DNA from: Athripsodes cinereus
Lineage: Eukaryota > Arthropoda > Insecta > Trichoptera > Leptoceridae
Assembly (NCBI GenBank): GCA_947579605.1
Contig: OX388314.1
Coordinates: 1,178,001-1,242,000, forward strand
Reading direction: 5' to 3'
DNA: 64,000 nucleotides
Each line of letters begins with the position of its first letter. The first letter of the stretch is position 1. The position numbers were made by a program, and so were the translations under genes. Under the pieces are notes generated by a model that did no database searches, was not told the DNA's origin, and saw only the letters and a list, made by a program, of their open reading frames with translations. Positions 1 to 10,965 of the stretch are shown one piece after another.

Positions 1-135
1 AAATAAGTTAAGATGGTTTAGGCACGTGGAAAGAATGAATGAGGACAGAATGACTAAGAAGATGTATTTGGCTGAGAGGAATGGTGCTCGGAGACGCGGA
101 CGTCCGAGGATTAAATGGGAAGATCGGCGTGATGG
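1..135 (+). mobile_element. RTE-like LINE, C-terminal fragment
   Basis: The frame reads KLRWFGHVERMNEDRMTKK and then a GRPRIKW block, the tail that follows the reverse transcriptase in RTE-like non-LTR elements. It enters the window already truncated. After the GRPR block it jumps straight to the GGCGTGATGGTATGT end seen in the fuller copy at 56215-56690, so about 150 bp of the tail is deleted. It is the site into which the next element is inserted. Confidence 0.7.
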
Positions 136-142
136 TATGTAT

Positions 143-1413
143 CGACGGTCCCTACGTATATGTGCGTAAGTGACATTTTTGACAAAATCGCTTTTTTTAC
201 ACTAAGTATCTTAAAATATCGTATATTTTCATTGATGAAATAATTGGGTCAAAATTTTGGATATTTGGCCCTTTTTTGAAACGTATATGTGCGTAAGTGC
301 ACCAAATAATTTAAAGACGCCGGCGTATATCTGAGTAAGTGACTTTAAGTCGATATACGTCGGACAACCTGATGCATTGTTTGGTATAAACCAGCGCATG
401 TACCATACATACATAAAATATTATATACATTGTATGATTTACATACATAAAATATAAAGATGAATGTACCTTAATTCCTCTAACCGTAATTACAATAAGT
501 ATTTCATCATAAATAATGCCAATGTTATTGCATCAGACAAAATAATATTGGTATAGTTTACATATCTATTGAAAGTTATTTATTTTCACTGATTGATAAG
601 ACGAAATTGTTATTTTTCTAGAAGTCTTGTTATTAATAAAACATTGTACTTTTATCCATGTTTGAAAAAATGTTTCATTATTTTGATCTAACTTTCCTTA
701 GTGAAAAGAATTTGCTAAATATTATTTTGTTATTAAACAAAATCCAATTTCATACACAAAACAAAGGAAAATAACACTAGTAATACAGTATTATTACACA
801 AGTGCACAATGCCCACGAAAAGTATAAATTAAATATCAGTACCTATTTGATATTATTATTACAAATTACATTTCTTTTCTTTAAGATATCTGCACATACA
901 TATTCACTAAATTGCTAGTGTATGACACTTACTCACATATACGTCGGACCAAATAAAGGTTTATGAAAATACTAACAAGGAAGAAACTACGTTAATTCTG
1001 AGTCCAGAAATAACAACCATTCTTGGTTTATTATAAAATAAGTTCGTATTGTCAATAAATATAAATATTTTTATTGACAATACGAACTTAATAAATAGAA
1101 TCATGTCAATATATGCCTTAAAAACACAATAGTATTATCCCGGCGTATAACAACTCAGCTGGTAGATGTTGTTTTGTTTCCGACGTATATGTGAGTAAGT
1201 GCTAAATTTCTAAAAATATTGCATTTGTAAAGAAATTAAATACGCAGTATTATTACACACATTAATTGAATAATAGCTGCCAATTTTCAAGTAAATATGT
1301 CGAATAGAAAAAAAGTTGTGTCAAAAAAACTACATAGAAACTTTAAATCGCTCTTGTGTAAAATTTAGGTTTGTGCACTTACGCACATATACCTACATAT
1401 GTAGGGAGCGTCG
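143..1413. mobile_element. Terminal-inverted-repeat element with subterminal motif copies
   Basis: The left end reads CGACGGTCCCTACGTATATG and the right end, reverse-complemented, reads CGACGCTCCCTAC followed by the same TATATGTGCGTAAGTG motif. The motif CGTATATGTGNGTAAGTG recurs in both orientations near 153, 280, 325, 925, 1180 and 1375. Flanks are GTATGTAT and GTATGTAC, a possible 8-bp target duplication, although the target is a GTAT microsatellite tail. A palindrome of TTCGTATTGTCAATA sits at 1029-1090. No transposase is coded, so it is probably a non-autonomous hAT-type element. Confidence 0.6.
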
Positions 1414-1654
1414 GTATGTACAATGTTGTTTTTATCAATTTCTAATAATATGCTATCACGATTTCGGTGCACCTTCAAGACTTGTACTGCTCATTATTAA
1501 TGCTGAAGAAGCTCCAAAATCGCGGAGTAAAAGTTTTCAAACCAATTCAGTATTTTTCCAAAATGTCAATAAACCGTAACATAGTAAATGCCTTTCACAT
1601 ATCGAAATTGAACAATTTCACATATTTTATGTTTCTACTGCTACTACTACTATA

Positions 1655-1775
1655 CCATCACGGCATATACCACAAGTGAGGCAGCCAACAGACCAGCTGC
1701 ATGTTCTAAATATGCATGATGTCCTCTCCGTGCCAATAAAAATAAGTCATGGAGAGAGTAGGTCTGCACGATTAT
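1655..1775. repeat. CATCACGGCATAT-type dispersed repeat, copy 1
   Basis: The block opens with ACCATCACGGCATATACCAC and continues with a GCAGCCAACAGACCAGCTGCATG stretch and CCTCTCCGTGCCAATAAAA. Diverged copies lie at 28979, 36362, 49254, 52505, 54340, 54770 and 61510. The opening resembles the reverse complement of the LINE end at 62085-62105, so the family may share a LINE tail. Confidence 0.6.
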
Positions 1776-1876
1776 TGCTAGCTATAGCCTGCTGGTTACT
1801 CTATTTTTGAAAGAAACCGTGACGGTAGGCAACATTAATACATATATGCGGAAAATTAGTCAGCTCCTCTACTTAA

Positions 1877-2594
1877 GGTGCCCCTTTAGCAAAAACGATA
1901 AAATATTCAATTTTCAACAAGTTTGGTACACAAACTCTCAAAACTTGTTGACCCTACGAACATTTTGATTTGTGAAAATATGAAAACAAATATTAATTAC
2001 CAATATCAAACTTTAACTTAAAAAAAAACTCGATTTTTGCTTCGTAGTATTCGTTTATAAAAAAGCATATTTCTAAAAATCGAATTCGGGGGTGTGTTTG
2101 GTACATAAATGCACGAGAATCCTACAAATTTTCATATATTTATTTTAATATTGAGAATATTTAGATAGTTATTACAATTATAGAACAAAAAAAAATCTAT
2201 TTTTTTGTTCTATAATATTGACCGACTTAAAATTTTTTTTTTTTGATAAAATTTCTCATATTTTGAAACCAAAAATCACCACATGAACTCAATTTTTTAT
2301 ATACCTACTAAAAAAGGTTTACTAAAATCTATAGTATTTATATGCTTGATAGGATGAATAAAAAATATATATATTTTACAAATAATTTGTATTTTGATAT
2401 AACAAAGAGTACCTTAATAGATCTCGTCAGTCTGCGATTTATTTATTTTTTAGTAAAAAACTAATATTGGTAATGAATATTTGATTTTTTATTTTATCAA
2501 ATCAATATGTTCGCAAGGGTCAACAAGTTTTGGTAGTTTTTCTATCAAATTTGTTGAAAATAGAATATTTCACCGTTTTTGCTAAACGGGGGCC
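1877..2594. mobile_element. TTAA-flanked MITE with long inverted repeats
   Basis: TTAA occurs directly outside both ends (1873-1876 and 2595-2598). The ends match as imperfect inverted repeats for roughly 140 bp, starting GGTGCCCCTTTAGCAAAAAC on the left and GGCCCCCGTTTAGCAAAAAC on the right strand. There is an internal palindrome near 2175-2220 around TATAGAACAAAAA. The TTAA target and the lack of an ORF suggest a piggyBac-type non-autonomous element. Confidence 0.65.
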
Positions 2595-2598
2595 TTAA

Positions 2599-3621
2599 GG
2601 TAGATGTCATGATGGTATCTATAAAAATTGATTTAGAAAAAACTCGCTTTGTGAGGTCTTTCTGGAAAGATCAAAGCTTAGAAAACGTAAACTAGAGCTT
2701 ATAGTAAAGTTCAAAGCTCTCAACCATCTCAGAAACTTAACAGACGTACAGGGAGGGGTGCTCACGATGCGGTCTCGATTTAATACATTATCTGATATTG
2801 ACTGATATGACTAAAAAGTACAATTCAATTTCTATTCTTAAAAATAAACTACTATTGTAGTTAAGAAAATACTTAGAATCTATTTAATAACTGTGGGTAA
2901 TGAAATGATTTCCAAAACCATTGCCATCATAATTGAAATCATCACCAATTGGACATTAATTTGTAACATTAATGGAGACTCACCCGAAGACTTACCCGGA
3001 TAGCGCAGGAGTCTTGGGACTTCAATTTATCCGCATTTCCACACTAGCAGCACTAGTAGTATTCACATTGCTTCACTTTGGATGATCATCCAGAGTTTCA
3101 GGGTCAAACCTGTTCATTGAGAGAAGCTCGAGATTACAAGTACCACACGGAGATCCCGAAAACCACCAAACAAGATTGTTCGATAAGTTTATTTTCCCCG
3201 TGTAGAAAACAAACTCATTGAACTTGGATGTTAGGAAGGTATGTTGGATAAAGGATGATGGAAAAAAAGACTCTCTCTTCCGATAATACCGACTGATCCA
3301 CAGGGTTTCCTTCGCTAGTTTTAATAATGTTTGAATGCTACTCACACAACACAGTTTTTAATAATATGATAATTCATTGCTACTGCTAAAGATATCCGTA
3401 ACCACCGATGTTTTTGTAAATGTTTTGTAATTGTGAATAATATCCGACGTCCGACCACCGAACTGACGTGTGTCTTTTTTCCAAAAATGGCGGGAAGAGG
3501 GGAAATGGGTAAGGAGGGGAGAGACGGGAAAAGGAATGCCGACAGTGTTACCATAAGCGATATTTTCCTTGGTCGAAAGAAATAGGTGCATACCGCAACA
3601 ACCCTTTTCGCCTTTTTCTTA
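2599..3621 (-). other. Unassigned single-copy-looking stretch, possible 5' exon on minus strand
   Basis: No protein family was recognised. The part from 2990 to 3600 is less AT-rich than its surroundings and shows no repeat relatives in the window. On the minus strand a consensus splice donor (CCGG|GTAAGTC) ends a candidate exon at 2996. A gene starting here would run leftwards out of the window. Short open frames occur at 3073-3345 and 3358-3591 but have no recognisable motif. Confidence 0.25.
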
Positions 3622-4370
3622 TCTATACTAATATTATAAAGAGGAAAGATTTGATTGTTTGCATTGAATAAGCTCCGAAACTACTGAACTGATTTGAAAA
3701 ATTCTTTCACTGTTAGGAAGCTACACTATCCCCGGGTGACATAGGCTATATTATATTTTCAATAAAATTAGGGATCCTTACTAAAACCCCGACAACGTAA
3801 AATAAGCCGCTAGAGCTTATAAAAATCAATTTATTTTACTGCCACAAAATATACATACATTATGTACCATCACGCCGCTTCCCTGGCGGGGTAGGCAGAA
3901 AGGATCGAGCGCCACTTTCTTCTATCCTTGCACTTGCAACCATCTTTCGCTTGTCATTGTCATAAAATTCCTCATGCATGCTCTCCTGTTCAATGTGCTC
4001 AACACGTGACCGTCCTGTAGGATTTGATTTAAATGATCTTGCCATTTGATTCTCGGACGTACACGTCTCCGAGCGCAATTCTTCTCAGCCAAATATATCT
4101 TCTTAGTCATTCTGTCCTCATTCATTCTATTCACATGCCCAAACCATCGTAACTTATTTACATTCATCCATTCACCCACAAAATAAAACAACGACAAATA
4201 TCGTTTACAGGGAAGCTCTGACTCAATAAATTGAATGGCTTTGGTTTTGTGTATTTGATCTTTTTACAAAAAAGAAATAAAAGAAATAAAAGATTTTTTT
4301 AGATCTGTACGAAAACTATTTTTTTTTTAAATATCTGTCTACCCGTGCGAAGCTCGGGCGGATTACTAGT
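3622..4370 (+). mobile_element. Non-autonomous Helitron
   Basis: It starts TCTATACTAATATTATAAAG after an A and ends ACTAGT before a T, as expected for Helitron insertion between A and T. Just before the end, CCGTGCGAAGCTCGGGCGG can form the short terminal hairpin. The 5' part (GGAAAGATTTG, GCTCCGAAACTACTG, CCCGGGTGACATAGGCTATA) matches a Helitron type known to be common in insect genomes. It carries a reversed LINE fragment in the middle and codes for no Rep/helicase. Confidence 0.75.
3858..4175 (-). mobile_element. RTE-like LINE C-terminal fragment inside the Helitron
   Basis: Reading the minus strand gives NKLRWFGHVNRMNEDRMTKK, then RPRIKWQDHLNQILQDGHVL and RRACMRNF, the same tail as at 56389-56676. 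A frameshift follows, and the end GCGGCGTGATGGTACATAATG corresponds to the LINE terminus. It either inserted into or was captured by the surrounding Helitron. Confidence 0.7.
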
Positions 4371-4479
4371 TAGATATAAAAATATCAAAGATGATAAAGA
4401 CCGTGAAAAACTAAAGAACTATTTATAGATGTGTATACTTATGTAAGCAAATATGATAATATCAATAGAAATTATTGGG

Positions 4480-4580
4480 CTACTTGGAAGACATCGCGTC
4501 CCTGCGATAAATTCGCCCATTGTGCATATTATTTGGATGTACCATGTTGTTATCTAATTATTTTTGTTTAAATCATTTGT
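4480..4580 (+). mobile_element. LINE 3' tail (GCGATAAA-CTCGCC family)
   Basis: The stretch contains TGGAAGACATCGCGTCCCTG, CGATAAATTCGCCCATTG and ends in an AATAAATAATAATAAT tail. Related tails are at 9930 (-), 30085-30215 (-), 51655-51790 (+) and 58785-58915 (-). These look like 3' untranslated ends of a Jockey-like LINE. Confidence 0.55.
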
Positions 4581-4668
4581 AATAAATAATAATAATAATA
4601 ATAAGATGATTTGTATATGGCGCTGTTTCATGGTCCGTGACCATCTCAAGAGCGCCGTGGCTTTTTAG
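4581..4668 (-). mobile_element. CR1/L2-like LINE 3' tail fused to the calexcitin copy
   Basis: On the minus strand it reads CACGGCGCTCTTGAGATGG, then CACGGACCATGAAACAGCGCC and a TTATTATTATT tail. The same ending follows the coding part of the LINE at 42886-43600. It directly continues the calexcitin-derived sequence with only a few intervening bases, so the two may have been copied as one chimeric molecule. Confidence 0.6.
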
Positions 4669-4676
4669 TTAAGTTG

Positions 4677-4964
4677 GAAGCATCTTCTAGGTCAAACATG
4701 AAGTTCATGTAGCGCTGCTGCCACTGCAGAGGACTCTCCATCTTTATTGGTATCAGTTCTCTGCCTCAGGCCATCCCATATCTTGGTCATGGTGTCGTTC
4801 GTCTCTACGTTCTTGGGATGACTCTGGCGCCATCCACGAAGAGTGCAGATTTTCTCGATAGCCGACTCGAAGTATTTCTTTTCGAGCGTTCCACTTTGGT
4901 TGACATCAAAGAAAACGTTGGACACATAGAGAAGCTTCTTCTTACGGAGATCTGAGATAGGCAT
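4677..4964 (-). pseudogene. Calexcitin / sarcoplasmic Ca-binding protein retrocopy
   Basis: The likely start is the ATG at 4964. The frame reads SDLRKKKLLYVSNVFFDVNQ, then an EF-hand loop DVNQSGTLEKKY, EKICTLRGW, KIWDGLRQR and a second loop start DTNKDGE, the order found in insect calexcitin-like EF-hand proteins. The last position of loop 1 is Tyr where an acid is expected. After DTNKDGE the frame breaks. Another frame resumes with WQQRYMNFMFDLEDAS, so about 20 codons are missing and the frame is shifted. The rest of the protein is absent and a LINE 3' tail follows at once. The original gene normally has introns; none is seen here, which points to a retrocopy. An alternative is one exon of a real gene with a damaged 3' side. 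Confidence 0.7.
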
Positions 4965-5009
4965 CGTGGTAGACAAAACAGTATTTTTGTCTCTTTCACC
5001 CGCTGTGTT

Positions 5010-6640
5010 GTTGCGAGTAGTCGGTGTTGTTATCCTTCTCTGTTACACTACTGGACATACTCTGATCACTACACGCTGGCACTTGTATAGAGTGATTCCC
5101 GGAAGGGGATGATTTTTTTTAACACGTGTTTTGGCAATAGAAGCGGGAATGCAACACAAAATGATGACTTGTTAAAGTTTTGAAGAGACAATCAACAGTA
5201 ATGAATATTAATTTATTTCGAGTTTTGATGAAGTTTAAGAGATGATGAAATGCAAAAAACTACGCGGTTTTGAAATGTTAGCGTGTACAAGAAAGTTCAG
5301 CACTATGGGACCGATATCTTTCGTAAAATCAAATTATTTAAAGGAGCGGTTTGATTTGCGTGGCGGCAGCCAAACGGCGCGCAATCCACATGTACATTGT
5401 ACAATAAAGTTTATTATTATTATTGATTATGGTATGTTCTGCAGTGACGGCTTGTTCATATGGGCAGCGTGGGCAATGACCCGCCAATCATTTCATTGTA
5501 ATCATAAAACAATATCAGAAAAATATAAAAATTAAAAATTCTACTACGATGCAATCTATATACTGGATCTCTGCGCTGCGTAGTACTGTATAATATACAT
5601 ATCTGTTGCAAGTTGCATACTGACACACGCACAAGTATGTATGTATATGTAACGCTTCAGTCTTGTCACCTAATAGGTACGAATATATATGTCATCTCGG
5701 GACAATTTTTGACTTGCCCAAAGAATGTATGAAGATTTTTAGTAGGTAGTTACATGCTTACTGTTTTTTTTATATGAAGATTTTAATGATATCGGGGCAA
5801 CTCTAAAGCTTGCCCCTAGGGAGATTATCTCGAATATAACTAATCGATACAGTGATATTCTAGAGGCAAAAGGGACAACACATATACTCACTAACAAATA
5901 TTGTCGTGTACATTAGCAATGGTTTGCTGATAAAAACACGTATATTATCTGACTCCAAAAAAATATTTTTTCTACACATTTCGTGAAACCAGACAAGACA
6001 AATACATTTTTCAAATTAACTACCTAAGTAAAATCAACAATGTAGTAAAAACAATGACAAATACATTTACTTTTATGTGTTTGTTTTGTCCCTTCTGACT
6101 TGTTTCACTATTGACTTGCATCGAAAGGTTCGTCACATGTGTGATATTCGATACAAATTATAATTATATTATATCGTGTGAATAGATTGAATGCATTCTA
6201 TTGCAAAGTGGAAACACATGTTAATAATTAATATTTAGACAAAAATCTTTCTTATATTCAATGAATAGCATGAACACTTTTAGTCTTTCAGTTGGAGTTC
6301 TGATGCGATACAGTACCTTTATATAATTTTGTTATTATCATCGTCGGTTTTGTATAAGAAAAAATTTGCTTTCATTATTAGAACTATCTTTACACCTATT
6401 TTTTGTAATAATATAGTTATAGTCAGAGATAATTGCAAATCACTGGTTATAGTCAAACATTGGTGTTGTTAATAAATTGGCAATTTTGTGTACTTATTGT
6501 GATAATACACCTATTACAGGTTTTCCTAGGAATTGAACAGCACGTCATAATCGTGCGATGTTATTAAATTTTTGTCTTAATAAATTATTAATTATTGTGT
6601 TAACATCATAACAAAGTGTAAGGATAAATTTCAATTTTCG
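5010..6640. other. No recognisable gene
   Basis: AT-rich sequence. A short open frame at 5242-5535 ends beside an AATAAAG signal and a TTATTATTATT run at 5400-5425, so a small LINE or SINE end may lie there. Nothing else could be assigned. Confidence 0.4.
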
Positions 6641-6679
6641 GGTCATTTATTTGCGACAAAACTTTTTATTACAAAGTAT

Positions 6680-7190
6680 TTTAGCGCGTATTGTAAAAAA
6701 AATCCAGTGGAAGAGTATATGATAACCATTACAGAATACCCAAACATTAATAGGATTAAGTTTTAAACAGAATTTGAAATTCTTTACAGTAGAGAAGATT
6801 ATGGTGTACCTACTAGTGTTGCAATGCCTTTATTACAGATAAAGGAAAATAACTTGTGTGAAATATTTTCGGAGTGTGTAAATTTTTTGACAATTATAGT
6901 GACTTTGCCAATGACAACTGTTAAAAACGAAAGATGTTTTTCTACGCTTAAAAGAGTTAAGACATTTTTGAGGAACACTGTGAATCAAGATAGACTAAAT
7001 AACATAACATAACATACAAAGACAATTCACACAGATCGAGCCAGTCCCAAACTAAGATGAATAGCATTAGCTATGTTATCCATTGAAAAGAAAATGATAA
7101 ATTCAATGCATGATTTCAATCAAAAAGTTATCGACACCTTTGCTGGAGCGAAACATCGTCGAATGGATTTTATTTATAAAAAATTGGTAT
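6680..7190 (+). pseudogene. hAT transposase C-terminal remnant (ZMYM1-like)
   Basis: The frame contains VTLPMTTVKNERCFSTLKR followed by VKTFLRNTVNQDRL, the conserved C-terminal hAT dimerisation region seen in ZMYM1-like transposases. Upstream, NPVEEYMI and EYPNINRIKF are in keeping with the same protein but are separated by a stop. Downstream the frame shifts and resumes as LAMLSIEKKMINSMHDFNQK and GAKHRRMDF. The zinc-finger and RNase H-like catalytic core are absent. It is a dead fragment. Confidence 0.75.
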
Positions 7191-7547
7191 GTGATATCTT
7201 TTATTAATATTAACATGTTGTATGATCCTAATATGAAGAACGTTATACAGTATATGTTGCAAAATATAATGATTGTATAAGGCAGGCAATTGTTTAGGTA
7301 TTGTATGTTATTTCATGGTTTATAGAATCCATCTACCCCCACTATCACACACACCAAATGACTGTGATAATACTAAGCGCACGTCAAATCAATTCTGAGT
7401 AATAACGAAAATAAACTAAACATTTAAATAGAACGAGAAAAAAGTTATTTTCTATCTCGAAAATTAGAGATTTTTTTTGCCCTGCCAAAACTAGAGGTCA
7501 CGAGCCGCCACTGATGTTCTGCCTTGATTTTTAATTTCAAGAGTAAT
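7191..7547. other. No recognisable gene
   Basis: AT-rich spacer between the hAT remnant and the next MITE. No motif seen. Confidence 0.4.
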
Positions 7548-8100
7548 TGAATCAGTCATTTGAGAAACAACATAAGTCAGGTTTTCGGCGAAAATGATTT
7601 TTTTTTTGATTTGGGTCCGTTTTCTTGATACGCACATTATTTCATTTAGAAACCACGTAATTTTTATATTAGGTAACTAGTCAATAGAAAAACAATACAA
7701 CTCACGTGACTTGTATTGTAACTACACTAAATTTTTTCGTGTCGATTCACAGCTGACACTTAACGCCAACCACTAACGTGAGTGAAAATGATGAAAAATA
7801 GTGATTTTTGGTTGTTTAATAAATAATTTGGGATGAAAATGTTGATTTTTATTCCCTGAAATGGTGTTCATTTGAGAAACAACATAAGTCAAAGGTTTAA
7901 ATTAACATATTAATATACTTACCAATAAAATATTTTGACATAAAATAAATGTTTATAATAAAAGAATACACTGTAAGTAACATTTTGATTTGAGTAAGAT
8001 ATCAACATTTCATTGAAAATTTTATAACAAACAGTTTTTTTGTGATTTCTGAAAAGTTTGTACTGACTGGCTTATGTTGTTTCTCAAATGACCGATTCAG
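7548..8100. mobile_element. MITE with ~32-bp inverted repeats
   Basis: The left end reads TGAATCAGTCATTTGAGAAAC and continues ACAACATAAGTCAG. The right end, reverse-complemented, reads TGAATCGGTCATTTGAGAAA and continues CAACATAAGCCAG. A third direct copy of CATTTGAGAAACAACATAAG lies inside at 7868. It has no coding capacity, and no clear target duplication was found. Confidence 0.6.
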
Positions 8101-8495
8101 TTAGTGTGTGTTGAATATAATTAGCCATTGTGCACGGGCGAAAATAATAAAAACAAGGTAGGTACGTGCTCCTCCAAGGAGTATATTTGCCAAGCAATAA
8201 ATATGAAGGTTGTTAGGTACATACAACAAATACATAACTTGTGCACATCACTACATAACATTGAAGTATATGTATAACAGTATTACAACAGTTTAAGTGA
8301 GTACCTATACATTTACAACCAATTTTGCTAGTTTCATAAACATTTTTTAATGTAATCTAACAGTGTGCACTTCATGTAATTAGTATTAAACATTATATTT
8401 TATTTAGTTATTCTTTACTGTACATTGATTATTTTAAAATTTACAGAGAGGTAAGAGATATTGCTGATAGTAATAGGCTGCAGGAGGACTTAAAT
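8101..8495. other. AT-rich spacer with a short LINE-tail trace
   Basis: TTATTCTTTACTGTACATTGAT at 8408-8429 matches part of the reversed LINE tail at 30110. Nothing else was recognised. Confidence 0.35.
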
Positions 8496-8733
8496 AGACA
8501 TGATGTGATTTTTTTAGATTATTATGTAATTATTGTTATTTTTTGAGCTTTTTATTTGCTACCGCGGTTTCGGTGGAGCGTCCACCATTAACGAGCGTTA
8601 ATCTAAAACTTTTATTATAGTTTTAGATTAACGCTCGTTAATGGTGGACGCTCCACCGAAACCGCGGTAGCAAATAAAAAGCTCAAAAAATAATAATAAT
8701 TACATAATAATCTAAAAAAATCATATCATGTCT
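8496..8733. repeat. Near-perfect ~118-bp foldback
   Basis: The two arms mirror each other around 8614-8615 (AAAACTTTTATTATAGTTTT), from AGACATGATGTGATTTTTTT to AAAAAAATCATATCATGTCT, passing through CTACCGCGGTTTCGGTGGAG. Mismatches are few by eye. It could be a foldback-type element, or an inverted duplication made during replication or sequencing. It lies right at the 5' edge of a truncated LINE. Confidence 0.8.
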
Positions 8734-8789
8734 AGAAATTGTTATATAGTGAATGCCGAAAACATAAACAAAGGACTTTAATAGTTTAG

Positions 8790-9917
8790 AATTGTACTGT
8801 GAACAGAATCAGCTATATATTAATACTGATAAGTGTAATAATATAATTTGTACTAGAAATCATCAGAAAATTATTTACGGTTTTAAATTTAACGGAACGA
8901 TTCTGAAATGCTCTATTGAGATGAAAGATCTTGGGGTGATGTTGGATGAGAAATTAAATTACACAAAACATATTCATCACATAAATTCTCGGGCTTTTAG
9001 AACCTTAGGATTCGTTAACCGTAATACCAAAATTAACAATTTTGTTCAATTCTCTTATCAGAAGTGTTCTTGAGTTTGGATCTGCAATATGGAACCCCAG
9101 CTATATCACGCACATAAATGCAATCGAACGCGTACAGAACAAATATATCAAACAACTAAATTTTCGAAACAGACTCCACTTTGAGAATTATGCCCAGGCT
9201 CGAAGTCATTATAAAATTAACTCTCTGGAAAATCGTAGAATAATATTGGACCTCTGTTATTTGCACAAGGTTTTGAATAATGGTGTTGACAGCTCATACT
9301 TACTGGGCGCATTACCATTTCACTGCCCTTCCAGGAGTAATCGCAATCACACACTATTTTACACAGAGCAATCGAGAACGAATTATCATTTGAATTCATT
9401 CATCAATAGGGTTTGCACCAGTTTTGACAGGACTTGTAAAAACATTCCATGCCTGGATCCATTCGCCACAAGCTTTAGTAAATTTAAAAACAATCTGGTG
9501 CAACTATCGGCTTTTGGATCCAGTGCTACTTGTTGATTGGGTACATTGTAAATTAAAATATTTTACTAAAATAATATTATTGTCACCATTTAACGCCTAT
9601 ATATATATTTATTATTATTATTAATTTTTTTGTCATAGTATGCAGTACATATTGTGTACATCAATGCAGTACATTGTATGTATAGGTACCTATCTATATA
9701 GTAAGTTTACACCATTGTACATTGAATTAGGTTGTATTCCCTTCTCTCTTCCTTCCTTCCTTTCTCTTCTTCTTTCTATAATTATCTTTTATATATCGTG
9801 CTTTGTATTAAATTGTTCATAGTTTAGATACTTTAATTGGCGATGTAAATTATTAAATGTATATTATTGTATTATTCCTTGTTAAAGCTGTTGTATCTAT
9901 GAAAATAAATAAATAGA
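8790..9917 (+). mobile_element. Jockey-like LINE, 3' half, frameshifted
   Basis: Two overlapping frames (8792-9073, 9042-9536) together cover the end of a reverse transcriptase and its C-terminal domain. Landmarks are KDLGVMLDEKLNYTKHIHHI, SVLEFGSAIWNPSYITHI, NAIERVQNKYIKQLNF and NRRIILDLCYLHKVLNN. The join needs one frameshift near 9060. The catalytic YADD part and everything upstream are missing, as in a 5'-truncated insertion. A 3' untranslated region of about 380 bp ends in AATAAATAAATAG at 9917. It is related to, but distinct from, the LINE split at 11212-23371. Confidence 0.8.
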
Positions 9918-10965
9918 AAAAATATATACTCGTAGAGGGCGAGTTTATCGCAGAAGTGGGATTTTTTCCAACTAATCCAATTTCATGAAACTTCACAAAA
10001 GGTCTTAAAGGAAAGAAAAGAGGAGGTACAAAGGAGAAGAATAGGTATTTTTTTTTCTTTGAATGTTTATTTCGATACATTTATATTGATATTTTATTAT
10101 AGTTAACAAAAAAAAATATATTCCCAAAACAGCAATTAAATGCTGGTATGAGGGGAGGGTGTTAATCTAAAACTCAAGCACAAAATGTCATTGCTTCTCA
10201 CATAATAATTATGCATTGTTTCTAAATTTGTTATATTAATATGCTATCAGTAAGTGGACTCATGTTGCTAAATACATAATTATTGTGTGAGTTATAAAAT
10301 AAAATTGTAATAGACTAGATAAGCATTTACATGCAATAGACTAGATTTAAGACATCGTCCGGAGTAACCCTCCTGTATTAAACATAATAGTTATTATTTT
10401 GATAGCCGCATTCTGAGTATGGCCACGTGGCTGAGTGCTTTATGGTGCATTTCATAATGTTTATTTTATTACATTTCTGGTTAAAACTATTATCTGGTTA
10501 ATACTGTTACCTATACAGGTGTTGTTTTAAAACACAAATGATGCAATGAGTAGGTATATATAACAAATGCTTATTTACATTAAGGTTTTGATCTCCCTTA
10601 CCCGTAGATGTTACAGGAATCGTAGTTCCTATGTCACCCACATTCATCGTACATCGTGTTTAGGTATTTACGAAAGTAAGTACCAACCAATGTACCTTAA
10701 TCACTTCGCCTTCTAACGCTCCTCCCGGTAGAACGGGACAGGAATCAACCGCGAAAATTGATTCAACTCTTCCCAATTATATCCCCAGCGCTATGATGTC
10801 GTTGTCATAGGAACAGTGTGTTATGAAAGTGGGAAGTTAGAGCCGTCGTAATACTTGTGGACAAAAGAACAGCATTTTTTTGGCCACCTATCATTGGACT
10901 CAAAATATGACCCAACCAAGACTATTGTCTCTCCTGTAGTACTACACGAAACGCAAACCAGAGCC
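9918..10965. other. Intergenic, no recognised gene
   Basis: A reversed LINE-tail trace (GAGGGCGAGTTTATCGCAG) lies near 9936. The stretch 10590-10965 has more G+C and no repeat relatives in this window, but no coding frame or family could be identified. Confidence 0.35.
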
